Of a DNA stretch of 12,670 bases, positions 1 through 7,690 are shown piece by piece. Where the stretch lies: contig JALWSW010000192.1 of the NCBI GenBank assembly GCA_027080125.1, forward strand, positions 1-12,670. Reading direction: 5' to 3'. The first letter of the stretch is position 1; every line of letters begins with the position of its first letter. The notes under the pieces are model-generated. The model did no database searches and was not told the DNA's origin. It worked only from the letters and a program-made list of their open reading frames with translations. The stretch is from Campylobacterales bacterium. GTDB taxonomy: Bacteria > Campylobacterota_A > Desulfurellia > JAADFJ01. A program made the position numbers and the translations under genes.

Positions 1-1
1 T

Positions 2-703
2 GATAGGCGTTCCTATGCTGCAATCGATATCTCATCTATTTCGGGAAAATTTTCTGTTGCAGGAATCGTTTTTTATAAAAACGGAAAGTTTGTAAAATCG
101 GAATATCGAAAGATAAGGCTTAGCGGCTCAAGCGATATAGAAGCAATGAATGAGGCACTTGAGAGATATTTCGGATTGATAAAGAACAAAAGATCGGCAT
201 TGCCTGATTTTCTCATTATAGACGGCTCACAGGTGCATCTGGCAAGTGCAAAAAAGATTAAAGAAAACCTTGGTATAGATACGACGCTTATTGCAATTTC
301 AAAGGAACATCAGATAAGCAAAGGTTTTAGCGGGGAATTGGTTAGTAGGGTTATCAGAAGAAAGTCTGATGCTGCCGATTCGGTGATTTTTGAGGATGGA
401 GAGAAATTGGAGAAATTAAGCCGGCTCGAATTCTATCAGCTTATTCAGAAATTAAGGGATCAGGCGCATCGGTTTGCCATCAGCTATCATAGAACAAAAA
501 GAAAGCGCGAATCGTTTTTATCGGTGTTGGATGAGATAGAGGGCATTGGCAGAAAGCGAAAGGCGTTGCTTCTTGTCAGATTCGGTTCGATTGAGAGGAT
601 AAAAACAGCTTCGCTTGAGGAGCTCTGTTCTGTAAAGGGAATCAGTATCAAAATGGCAAATAATATAACGAAAGCCTTGAAAGAGAGAGCTGCAGACAGA
701 TAA
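2..703 (+). CDS. uvrC: UvrC excinuclease subunit, C-terminal part (5' end outside window)
   Basis: UvrC makes the 3' and 5' incisions beside DNA lesions in the UvrABC nucleotide excision repair system. The frame is open from base 2, so only the last 233 residues are here, roughly the final 40% of a usual ~600-residue UvrC. The visible part is the RNase H-like nuclease domain and the tail. An Asp lies in AIDIS at visible residue 9, a second in LIIDG at residue 74, and the hallmark RDQAHRFAISYHR stretch (His156) follows. Two helix-hairpin-helix units close the protein (about residues 176-226, around IEGIGRKRK and VKGISIKMA). One oddity is that the usual DGGKGQL segment reads DGSQVHL. The protein ends in TAA. 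The next gene starts 90 bases on and has its own promoter. Identity is firm; the N-terminal GIY-YIG nuclease half is not visible. Confidence 0.95.
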   Translation, partial: DRRSYAAIDISSISGKFSVAGIVFYKNGKFVKSEYRKIRLSGSSDIEAMNEALERYFGLIKNKRSALPDFLIIDGSQVHLASAKKIKENLGIDTTLIAISKEHQISKGFSGELVSRVIRRKSDAADSVIFEDGEKLEKLSRLEFYQLIQKLRDQAHRFAISYHRTKRKRESFLSVLDEIEGIGRKRKALLLVRFGSIERIKTASLEELCSVKGISIKMANNITKALKERAADR

Positions 704-730
704 TTAATATCGAAAAGATAAAAAATGCTT

Positions 731-759
731 TTGACCTTTCTATCAAGCAATGCTATTAT
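731..759 (+). promoter_or_regulatory. Predicted sigma70-type promoter of the gatC operon
   Basis: In the 90-base uvrC-gatC gap there is TTGACC at 731-736, a 17-base spacer, and TATTAT at 754-759. TGC directly precedes the -10, giving an extended -10 motif. Spacing is optimal and the position, about 35 bases before the gatC start codon, is right for a short leader. This suggests that gatC and the genes after it can be transcribed independently of uvrC. The prediction rests on sequence alone. Confidence 0.7.
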
Positions 760-793
760 CAGAGGACTTGGCATTTAACTGTTTGGAGGCAGG

Positions 794-1060
794 ATGAAAG
801 AGGTGAAAAGAATTGCATCACTTGCTAAATTAAGCATAAAAGAGAATGAATTGGAAAGTTTTGTGGCTGAATTTAATAAGATATTAAGCTATATCGATCA
901 GCTGAGCAAAGCCGATATTGAGGATGTGTCTCCCTATTATGAACTAAACAGGCAGGATCGTTTTCGAGAGGATGTTGTTGAGAGCTATCCGGATGAGGTA
1001 ATAAAAAAGATTGCGCCTGAGGAATCGGATTCTCAGATAGTTGTTCCGAGGATAATATAG
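794..1060 (+). CDS. gatC: Aspartyl/glutamyl-tRNA amidotransferase subunit C
   Basis: GatC is the small belt-like subunit that clamps GatA to GatB in the GatCAB amidotransferase, which converts Glu-tRNA(Gln) or Asp-tRNA(Asn) to the amidated form. At 88 residues it is slightly shorter than the usual ~95. It has the family pattern: IASLAKLSIKENELESF near the N-terminus, a FNKILSYIDQL helix, a central REDVVE segment (FREDVVESYP), and a C-terminal VPRII ending. The ATG is preceded by GGAGG at 785-789. gatA starts one base after the stop codon, so the two are co-translated. GatB is not in this window. Identity is firm. Confidence 0.95.
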   Translation: MKEVKRIASLAKLSIKENELESFVAEFNKILSYIDQLSKADIEDVSPYYELNRQDRFREDVVESYPDEVIKKIAPEESDSQIVVPRII

Positions 1061-1061
1061 A

Positions 1062-2489
1062 ATGAATGAGACGATAGCCGGACTCAAAGCTCAGATAAAA
1101 TCAAAAGCGATAAGCGCTGAGGAGATAAAAGAGATTTTGCTTGCAAGAATCAAACGATTTGATGAGAAGATAAACTGCTATCTTTCTGTCGAATTCAAAA
1201 ATAGCCGGCACGGCGACCCTTTGTGCGGAATTCCTATAGCAATCAAAGATAATATGAATATTGAGGGGATGAAAACAAGTTGTGCGTCGAAGATTCTTGA
1301 CGGATATGTTTCCCCTTACAATGCCACGGTTATTGAAAGATTGGCGAATTCCGGGGCAAGCTTTCTCGGAAAGACAAATCTGGATGAGTTTGCGATGGGT
1401 TCTTCAACCGAGAATTCGGCGTTTTTTACTACAAAAAATCCGTATGATTTGACAAGGGTTCCTGGCGGCTCAAGCGGAGGCTCTGCTGCTGCGGTTGCTG
1501 CTGATCTTGCGGTTGCCGCATTGGGTTCTGATACCGGAGGTTCGATAAGGCAGCCAGCATCGTTTTGCGGAGTTGTGGGACTGAAGCCGACATACGGCAG
1601 AGTTTCAAGATATGGACTTGTTGCGTTCGCATCATCTCTTGACCAGATAGGACCTATTACAAAAACGGTGGAAGATGCGGCTATACTGCTTGAGGCAATA
1701 GCCGGGTTTGATCCAAAAGATTCCACCACCTCCGAAAAAAAGACCGAAGCCTGGTCTTCTCTTGTAAAAAACAGACCCGAAAGGCTTAAGATAGGTTTAC
1801 CTGTTGAGTATCTGAATGGCGAGATTGAAGCCGATGTCGCAGAGGCGGTAGAGAATGCCGCAAAGTTGTTTGAAAAAGAGGGGATGGAAGTAAAACAGAT
1901 AGAGCTTTCCGGCACAAGCAGCAAATATGCTGTTGCGGATTACTATATTATTGCACCCGCTGAGGCATCAGCCAATCTTGCGAGATTTGATGGAGTTAAA
2001 TACGGCTACCGGTCAAAAGAGGCAAAAAATCTGGACCAGATGTATAAACTTACCAGAACGGAAGGATTCGGTGATGAGGTAAAACGAAGAATAATGCTTG
2101 GAACTTATGTGCTTTCCTCAGGCTATTATGATGCTTATTATCTGAAAGCTCAAAAAGTCAGACGACTTATCTATAACGATTTTGTTTCGGCGTTTAACGA
2201 GGTGGATATCATAATAGGACCGGTTGCTCCGACAACGGCGTTTAAAATCGGTGAGAAAAGTACCGATCCGCTTTCGATGTATCTTTCCGATCTTTATACG
2301 ATTCCGGTTTCTTTAGCCGGACTTCCTGCAATCTCCATACCGTGCGGAACCGATAAAAAAGGACTTCCTATCGGATTACAGATTGTCGGAAAATGGTTTG
2401 ACGAAACCAGGTTGTTGCAGATTGCAAACTTATTTGAAAACAGTTCGGGGATTTGTCACAGAACACCCGAGTTGTTTACGGAGGAATAA
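1062..2489 (+). CDS. gatA: Aspartyl/glutamyl-tRNA amidotransferase subunit A (amidase)
   Basis: GatA hydrolyses glutamine and passes the ammonia to GatB, which amidates mischarged Glu-tRNA(Gln) or Asp-tRNA(Asn). The 475-residue product is an amidase-signature enzyme of normal length. The Ser-cisSer-Lys triad is visible: Lys62 in IAIKDN, Ser137 in the GGSSGG loop, and Ser161 in DTGGSIRQP. The spacing between these residues equals that of the characterised Staphylococcus aureus GatA triad. The stretch before Lys62 is compact. GLKPTYGRVSRYGLVAFASS at 173-192 is also typical of GatA. The start ATG has GAGGA at 1048-1052, nine bases upstream and inside the gatC 3' end. The stop codon overlaps the next start (TAATG). 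Whether Gln-tRNA, Asn-tRNA or both are the target cannot be told here. Confidence 0.97.
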   Translation: MNETIAGLKAQIKSKAISAEEIKEILLARIKRFDEKINCYLSVEFKNSRHGDPLCGIPIAIKDNMNIEGMKTSCASKILDGYVSPYNATVIERLANSGASFLGKTNLDEFAMGSSTENSAFFTTKNPYDLTRVPGGSSGGSAAAVAADLAVAALGSDTGGSIRQPASFCGVVGLKPTYGRVSRYGLVAFASSLDQIGPITKTVEDAAILLEAIAGFDPKDSTTSEKKTEAWSSLVKNRPERLKIGLPVEYLNGEIEADVAEAVENAAKLFEKEGMEVKQIELSGTSSKYAVADYYIIAPAEASANLARFDGVKYGYRSKEAKNLDQMYKLTRTEGFGDEVKRRIMLGTYVLSSGYYDAYYLKAQKVRRLIYNDFVSAFNEVDIIIGPVAPTTAFKIGEKSTDPLSMYLSDLYTIPVSLAGLPAISIPCGTDKKGLPIGLQIVGKWFDETRLLQIANLFENSSGICHRTPELFTEE

Positions 2490-2863
2490 TGTCTAAGGTT
2501 TGGGTGAACGTAGTATTGTCCACAGGGGAAATATTGATAGGAAAGATTGCATTGCCGGTTCATGCAAGCGATGATCCGGCAAGTGATATTCTGGATCTGT
2601 TTGAAAACGATATATTGTGGTCGATGGAGCTGGAAAACTGCCATAAGGTGATAAAAAACGGTGATGAGGTTGTCTATCAAAGCGTAACCGATCTGGGTTT
2701 TGAGGCAAATGTTATAATCTCATTGGAGCATATTATCTCTATTTCCGTATTAAGGAGCGATTCGGAGATACTCTCGCATCTAAAGATTATACCGAAGAAG
2801 GTTGCCAAAATACGTAAAAGCTCTAAATTATTAAAACTGCCTAACGTGCCGTTCAACAAATAG
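2489..2863 (+). CDS. Unrecognised 124-residue protein, possible small beta-barrel
   Basis: I do not recognise this gene with certainty. The frame is open upstream to an ATG at 2453, but the start is placed at 2489 because that ATG overlaps the gatA stop (TAATG) and has GGAGG at 2480-2484, four bases away. The 124-residue product has no signal peptide or membrane segment. It begins with a strand-like VWVNVVLSTGEILIGKI (4-20), then an acidic SDILDLFEND (32-41), MELEN (46-50), a KNGDEVVYQS segment (57-66) and a hydrophobic VIISLEHIISISVL (75-88). It ends in a Lys/Arg-rich tail (99-124). The alternation and the glycine turn recall small Sm-like barrels or DUF6812-type proteins, but that is a weak guess. 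It is translationally coupled to gatA and lies 8 bases before the Fe-S factor gene, so it is certainly expressed with them. Confidence 0.8.
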   Translation: MSKVWVNVVLSTGEILIGKIALPVHASDDPASDILDLFENDILWSMELENCHKVIKNGDEVVYQSVTDLGFEANVIISLEHIISISVLRSDSEILSHLKIIPKKVAKIRKSSKLLKLPNVPFNK

Positions 2864-2871
2864 GAGGAAAG

Positions 2872-3180
2872 ATGGCTATAGATGAGAAAAAGGTTTGGGA
2901 ACTTTTAAAGCAGGTTGTGGATCCTGAAATCGGTCTGGATCTTGTAAATCTCGGGATGATCTATTCGGTTAAAGTTGAAAATAACAATGTTGATGTAAAG
3001 ATGACTCTGACTACCAGAGGTTGCCCGCTTCATGCAAGCCTTACCGGACAGATAAACGATATAATAAAGAATGCCGGAGCCGACAAGGTTAATGTTGAGC
3101 TTGTATGGGACCCTCCGTGGAATCCGAATATGATAACCGAAGAAGGAAGAAAATTTTTGGGTTATCAAACACAACAGTAA
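2872..3180 (+). CDS. MIP18/DUF59-family iron-sulfur cluster assembly factor (SufT/PaaD-like)
   Basis: Proteins of this family (DUF59; SufT, PaaD and the MIP18 N-terminal domain) help mature iron-sulfur proteins in the cytoplasm. The 102-residue product is a single complete domain of usual length. It carries the family's DPEIGLDLVNLGMIY block (residues 18-31, with Asp18-Pro19-Glu20), the MTLTTRGCPLH strand and loop with the conserved Cys51, and the VWDPPWNP motif at 78-85. The ATG is preceded by a perfect AGGAGG at 2862-2867, which overlaps the stop codon of the gene before. It is the last gene of the gatC operon, and a hairpin follows it. No other suf or isc gene is nearby, so a stand-alone role is likely. 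Family assignment is firm; the client proteins are unknown. Confidence 0.93.
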   Translation: MAIDEKKVWELLKQVVDPEIGLDLVNLGMIYSVKVENNNVDVKMTLTTRGCPLHASLTGQINDIIKNAGADKVNVELVWDPPWNPNMITEEGRKFLGYQTQQ

Positions 3181-3189
3181 TTTTCTGAT

Positions 3190-3246
3190 AAACCTGTTAA
3201 CAGATCGGCATGGGAAAAAGAGAATTTTCTGTGCCGATAGGTTTTT
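3190..3246 (+). terminator. Possible intrinsic terminator after the gatC operon
   Basis: An inverted repeat lies 10 bases after the DUF59 gene. An inner stem ATCGGCA (3204-3210) pairs with TGCCGAT (3232-3238). An outer stem AAACCT (3190-3195) pairs with AGGTTT (3239-3244), leaving an 8-base bulge on the left side. The right arm runs into five T residues at 3242-3246. The loop is long (21 bases) and the T run short, so termination strength is uncertain. Its place between an operon end and a new promoter supports the call. Confidence 0.55.
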
Positions 3247-3288
3247 ACTCGGAATGATTTTACAATAAAAGTTAGTTTTCTGAGCATC

Positions 3289-3336
3289 TTGAAAATCGTT
3301 TCATTTAGTTTATACTATTTTTGAACTTATTATAAT
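3289..3336 (+). promoter_or_regulatory. Promoter-like hexamers upstream of the efflux genes
   Basis: TTGAAA at 3289-3294 is followed by 16 bases and TATACT at 3311-3316, a good sigma70-type pair. A second perfect -10 hexamer, TATAAT, lies at 3331-3336, 24 bases before the adaptor ATG, but without a clear -35 at the right distance. The region is AT-rich, so chance matches are possible. I see no convincing operator repeat over these hexamers. Confidence 0.5.
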
Positions 3337-3359
3337 ACATAGAGCAAAGGAAGGTGCTT

Positions 3360-4445
3360 ATGAAAGGTGTTGTAAAGACGGTCGGTTTTTTGGTTATACC
3401 GCTTACTATAGCGGTTTTGTGGATATCAGATAGCTTTAACAAAAGAATCGAACCGGGGGAAGTTCAAGCGGCAACCACCGTAAAACCGATTATGGTGCGT
3501 ATTGCAATTGCCAGTCCTAAAAATAAGGTGAGATTAGTTAGAAGCGGAACAATTGCCGCATACAGAAGCGCCGCAATATCAACCCGAATGATGGGTGAGA
3601 TCAAAAAGATCTATGTAAAACCTCTTGATAGGGTAAAAAAAGGCGATCCTTTGATTAAGATCGATTCTGTTGATTTGAGAAATAACATAAAAGCGCTTGA
3701 GGCTAAGAAGAAGGCGGCTTATGCTGCGTTTGTAAATGCAGGAAATCGATACAGGAGATTTAAAAATCTTTATGCGAAGCATGCCATAAGCAAACAGCAA
3801 TTCGAAGATATAGAGCTCGGATATAAGGTAGCAAAAAGCAATCTTGATGCCATAGGCTCGAAGATAAAGGCGGTAAAGGCAAATCTTTCTTATACGACAA
3901 TCAGGGCACCGTTTTCCGGAATAATAACGAAAAAACTGATCGATGTGGGAAATATGGCCGCTCCGGGCAGAGCTCTTTTAATGATGGATGAGTTGCCATA
4001 TCAGGTAGTGTTTAATCTTGATGAGCGACTGTTTTCAAATTCACTGCTTGGCAAAACCGTTCTTGTGTATGCCGGAATTGCAGGATATAAAGCAAAGATT
4101 GTTGAAATTTCTCCTACGATAGACCCTGCAACCAGAACATTTGAGCTGAAAGCGACGCTTCCTAAAAATGCCTTCATGAAGAGCGGACAGTTTGCCAAGG
4201 TTATTTTGGAAAAACCTAACCTGTATAAAACTATCGAAATTCCAAAAAGAGCCTTGGTTCATTGGGAGGATCTTGATTATGTCTATAAGATTAAAAACGG
4301 AAAGGCATATTTAACACTTGTAAGAACCGGAAATACTGATGGCGCTAAAATCAATATAGTGTCCGGTTTGTCCTTGGGCGATGAGATAGCAATAACCAAT
4401 CTGGCTATGCTTCATGACGGTTCGGCAGTTGAGGTAATAAAATAA
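3360..4445 (+). CDS. RND efflux periplasmic adaptor (HlyD/AcrA membrane fusion family)
   Basis: This adaptor would link the inner-membrane RND pump encoded next to an outer-membrane channel. I take the ATG at 3360 because AAGGA at 3347-3351 sits eight bases upstream. An in-frame GTG at 3354 is too close to that SD. The 361-residue product has one N-terminal membrane segment or uncleaved signal (about 5-23) and no lipobox cysteine. A first half-lipoyl segment (72-106) contains VKPLDRVKKGDPLIKID. A coiled-coil hairpin (about 107-175) follows, then the second lipoyl half with YTTIRAPFSGIITKKLIDVG (178-197). The beta-barrel (about 213-285) includes PTIDPATRTFELKA, and a membrane-proximal domain ends in DGSAVEVIK. 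The stop overlaps the permease start (TAATG), so the two are coupled. Substrate is unknown. Confidence 0.93.
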   Translation: MKGVVKTVGFLVIPLTIAVLWISDSFNKRIEPGEVQAATTVKPIMVRIAIASPKNKVRLVRSGTIAAYRSAAISTRMMGEIKKIYVKPLDRVKKGDPLIKIDSVDLRNNIKALEAKKKAAYAAFVNAGNRYRRFKNLYAKHAISKQQFEDIELGYKVAKSNLDAIGSKIKAVKANLSYTTIRAPFSGIITKKLIDVGNMAAPGRALLMMDELPYQVVFNLDERLFSNSLLGKTVLVYAGIAGYKAKIVEISPTIDPATRTFELKATLPKNAFMKSGQFAKVILEKPNLYKTIEIPKRALVHWEDLDYVYKIKNGKAYLTLVRTGNTDGAKINIVSGLSLGDEIAITNLAMLHDGSAVEVIK

Positions 4446-7400
4446 TGGGAATAGCCGGAAAGTTTGCAAAAAATTTCTATAAATCCAAACTCACCTTGCT
4501 TATTCTTCTTGCCTCTCTTGCGGTAGGTATCTTTGCGACGGTTATTACACCGAAAGAAGAGGATCCTCAAATCGTTGTTCCGATGATAGATATCATTACT
4601 CCGTATCCGGGAGCTACTCCTAAGGAGGTTGAAAAGAGGATTACAACACCTATGGAGAATATCTTGTGGGATATTCCGGGGGTTGAATATGTTTATTCTC
4701 AATCCGAAAGTGGTGTTAGTGTTGTAACGGTTCGTTTTAAGGTAGGCTTTGATACGACCAAAGCGCTTGTGTCACTGACTACAAAATTGATGGCTAATAT
4801 GGATATTGCTCCTCCTGATCTTCCTTTAATGCCACCGTTGATAAAAGAGAAATCTATAAATGATGTCCCGATTGTTACTCTTACTTTGTGGGGCAAAGGT
4901 TATGATGATATTGCCTTGAGGAAATTTGCGGCAATTATCAAGCATGAGACTGAAAAAATCAACGATGTTTCAAATGTGTTTATAACCGGAGGAAGAAAGC
5001 ATAAACTGATGGTCTATCTTGATCAGAAAAAGCTCTCTGCAGATAAGATTTCTCCATTCTATATCAAAAAACTCATAGAGGCTGCGAATTTCTCAACAAA
5101 ATCAAACTTTGTTGAGAGCAACAAAAGCTATATGGTCAGGATAGGAAAGTTTATAAAAAATAAAGATGATCTTGAAAAGATTGTTGTCGGCGTCCATCAG
5201 GGCAAACTGATATATCTTAAAGATGTTGCCACAATCAAAAATTTTGCCGATGATCATAATAGCTATACGTTTATGGGCTTTGGTCCTGCAAGTAAATACT
5301 ATAAATTGCCTGATCAACCCGCGGTAACGGTAAGTATAGCCAAAAGAAAAGGCACAAACGCTGTTCTTGTTGCTAATGCGATAAAGAAAAAAATCGCAAT
5401 GATGAAAGGAACAATTTTGCCGGAGAATCTTCATGTCAGTGTGACAAGAAACTATGGCAAAACGGCTCAGGAAAAGTCAAACGAACTGATACTTCATCTG
5501 ATGATTGCAACTATTGCAGTGGTTCTTCTGGTTTTTGTATTTATGGGAATAAGAGAAGCGATTGTGGTGCTTGTAACGGTTCCGGTTACGCTTTCGGTTG
5601 CTCTTTTTGTCAACTATCTTTATGGATTTACGTTAAACCGTGTAACACTTTTCGCTCTGATTTTTGTTATTGGAATATTGGTGGACGGAGCGATTGTTGT
5701 TGTTGAGAATATAAACAGGTGGATGGTTGAGAAAAAGCTTAGCCTGCCCGAAACAATAATTGGTGCTACAGACGAGGTGGGCGGAGCCACGATTCTTGCC
5801 ACCTTTACGGTTCTTGCCGCCTTGATGCCTATGGCATTTGTAACCGGATTGATGGGTCCGTATATGAGACCTATGCCAATAAATGCCTCGGTTGCTATGC
5901 TTTTTTCGCTCTTTTTTGCATTCACAGCCGCTCCATGGACGATATGGGTAATCTATCACAAAAAAACCGATCTCAAACAGGTTTCCGAAGAAGAATCTGA
6001 AGAAGCTAGTTTTTCGAGAAAATTCCGAAAGATATACAGAAGATTTGCCATAGGGTTTCTGCGCTCAAAATTCAAAAGGATGATGCTTTATTTATCGGTA
6101 ATAGTTTTGCTTGCCGCATCGGCTTATCTGATTGTCAATAAAACCGTTATTGTAAAGATGCTTCCCTATGACAATAAAAGTGAGATGGATATAGTTTTGA
6201 ATATGCCAAGCGGAACCAGCCTCGAGCAAACCGCAAATGTTGCAAGACAGATTGCTCACCAGATTGTTAAACCTCAGAAAGAGGTAACAGATTATCAGAT
6301 ATATGTGGGCGAGGCAGCCCCATTCAATTTCAACGGACTTGTAAGGCACTATTATATGAGAAAAGGTCCGGTTTATGCGGAAATAATGTTGGATTTGGTC
6401 AATAAACATGAAAGGGTTGCTACAAGTCATCAGATTGCAAAGCGGATAAGACCTCTGGTTCATAAACTTGCCGATAAGCTTGGGGTGGAATATGCAGCAA
6501 TTGTGGAGGTTCCGCCAGGTCCTCCTGTTATGTCTCCGCTTGTTGCTGAGATTTACGGACCCTCGCAATCGGCAATTATCAGCTTTGCAAGAAAGGTAAA
6601 AAAGATATTTAAAGAGACTCCGTTGATTACCGATGTAGGTTGGCAGATGAGAGAACCCGATCCGGAATACAGACTAACTATAGATGAGGATAAGGCTAAA
6701 CAGAACGGATTGACCAGAGAAGAGATAGCCTCAGCTATCTGGATGAATCTTTCCGGCTTAAGAGTAACCGTGGCTAAAACTTCGGATACCGAAGCGGTTC
6801 CTATAGTAATTAAGATTGCAAAAAATCAGAGAAACAGAATCGATCAGATATTAAACACCAGTATAGTCAACAGAAGAGGTGATGCTATTCCATTGAGAGA
6901 GCTGGTGAGGATAGAGAATACTTCCGATTATATGCCCATTTATCATAAGAATCTCAAAAGAGTTGTTTATGTGCTTGGAGATACGCAGGGAAAAGAAGAA
7001 GCGCCTTTTTATGGTATACTTAAGGTAAGGGATAAGATATTGCATATAAAGAACAAATATGGCAAAATAGGTGAGTATTGGCTTCATCTTCCGTTTTTCG
7101 AAAATCATTTTTCCGTTAAATGGGGCGGAGAGATGCATATAACCGTCAGGGTTTTCAGGGATCTCGGGCTTGCGTTCCTGGCTGCAATTATAATCATGTA
7201 TTTCCTTATTGTCGGCTGGTTTAAAGATTTTCGTATCCCGATTGTAATTATGAGTCCGATTCCGCTGACATTGATCGGAATAATTCCCGGACATCTCGTA
7301 TTTGGCTCATTTTTTACCGCAACAAGTATGATAGGATTTATTGCACTCTCAGGGATTATCCTGCGAAATTCGATTTTGCTGGTTGATTTTGCCGAGATTA

Positions 7401-7648
7401 ATCAAAGGGATTTTGGTAAGCCATTGGCTACATCGGTTATTGAGGCAGCAAGCGTAAGGGCAAGACCTATAATTATTACGGCACTTGGAGTGATGCTTTC
7501 CGCCTCGGTGATTCTGTTTGATCCCATCTTTAACGGATTGGCGGTAAGTCTGATTTTCGGAACATTTGCCTCGACATTCCTAACGCTTCTTGTTATCCCG
7601 ATTCTCTATTATGCGGTGAGAAAAAAGCATCCGATAGAAACAGAGTAA
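4445..7648 (+). CDS. RND efflux permease (AcrB-like superfamily)
   Basis: This 1067-residue inner-membrane pump would use the proton gradient to export small molecules or ions. It has full RND length and the two-fold layout: TM1 (about 15-35), a large periplasmic loop, a TM cluster at about 350-505, TM7 near 546-564, a second periplasmic loop, and a TM cluster at about 905-1057. The N-terminal TPKEEDPQIVVPMIDI and PYPGATPKEVEKRITTPMEN motifs fit the RND family. The proton-relay segment of TM4 reads VDGAIVVVEN: Asp414 is kept but the usual second Asp is Gly415 (codon GGA at 5687-5689). TM10 has LRNSILLVDF with Arg974 where AcrB has Lys940. No outer-membrane partner or regulator is in the window. 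A metal exporter is possible but not shown, because the characteristic methionine clusters are not obvious. Confidence 0.93.
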   Translation: MGIAGKFAKNFYKSKLTLLILLASLAVGIFATVITPKEEDPQIVVPMIDIITPYPGATPKEVEKRITTPMENILWDIPGVEYVYSQSESGVSVVTVRFKVGFDTTKALVSLTTKLMANMDIAPPDLPLMPPLIKEKSINDVPIVTLTLWGKGYDDIALRKFAAIIKHETEKINDVSNVFITGGRKHKLMVYLDQKKLSADKISPFYIKKLIEAANFSTKSNFVESNKSYMVRIGKFIKNKDDLEKIVVGVHQGKLIYLKDVATIKNFADDHNSYTFMGFGPASKYYKLPDQPAVTVSIAKRKGTNAVLVANAIKKKIAMMKGTILPENLHVSVTRNYGKTAQEKSNELILHLMIATIAVVLLVFVFMGIREAIVVLVTVPVTLSVALFVNYLYGFTLNRVTLFALIFVIGILVDGAIVVVENINRWMVEKKLSLPETIIGATDEVGGATILATFTVLAALMPMAFVTGLMGPYMRPMPINASVAMLFSLFFAFTAAPWTIWVIYHKKTDLKQVSEEESEEASFSRKFRKIYRRFAIGFLRSKFKRMMLYLSVIVLLAASAYLIVNKTVIVKMLPYDNKSEMDIVLNMPSGTSLEQTANVARQIAHQIVKPQKEVTDYQIYVGEAAPFNFNGLVRHYYMRKGPVYAEIMLDLVNKHERVATSHQIAKRIRPLVHKLADKLGVEYAAIVEVPPGPPVMSPLVAEIYGPSQSAIISFARKVKKIFKETPLITDVGWQMREPDPEYRLTIDEDKAKQNGLTREEIASAIWMNLSGLRVTVAKTSDTEAVPIVIKIAKNQRNRIDQILNTSIVNRRGDAIPLRELVRIENTSDYMPIYHKNLKRVVYVLGDTQGKEEAPFYGILKVRDKILHIKNKYGKIGEYWLHLPFFENHFSVKWGGEMHITVRVFRDLGLAFLAAIIIMYFLIVGWFKDFRIPIVIMSPIPLTLIGIIPGHLVFGSFFTATSMIGFIALSGIILRNSILLVDFAEINQRDFGKPLATSVIEAASVRARPIIITALGVMLSASVILFDPIFNGLAVSLIFGTFASTFLTLLVIPILYYAVRKKHPIETE

Positions 7649-7657
7649 ATTTTGTCA

Positions 7658-7690
7658 AAGAGGTGAGGGCTTTAGAGGCTTTCACCTCTT
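7658..7690. terminator. Inverted repeat at the convergent permease/trpF junction
   Basis: AAGAGGTGA at 7658-7666 is perfectly complementary to TCACCTCTT at 7682-7690, with a 15-base loop. It begins 10 bases after the permease stop and extends over the last codons of trpF on the other strand. It could act as a transcription end signal for both converging units. Neither side has a clear T run, so a canonical intrinsic terminator is not proven. It may instead block readthrough or protect 3' ends. Confidence 0.45.

Noticed and set aside
1316..1924. A 202-codon open frame antisense to gatA
   Set aside because: It lies wholly inside gatA, has no SD site, and its product is a Ser/Ala/Pro-rich complement of the conserved amidase region. 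gatA has clear catalytic motifs, so this is a shadow.
2453..2488. Longer start (ATG at 2453) for the 124-residue protein
   Set aside because: It would overlap gatA by 37 bases without an SD, while the ATG at 2489 has GGAGG four bases upstream and a TAATG junction.
6092..6568. A 158-codon open frame antisense to the RND permease
   Set aside because: It is fully contained in the permease, rich in Cys, His, Asn and Arg as expected of a complementary frame, and has no recognisable domain.
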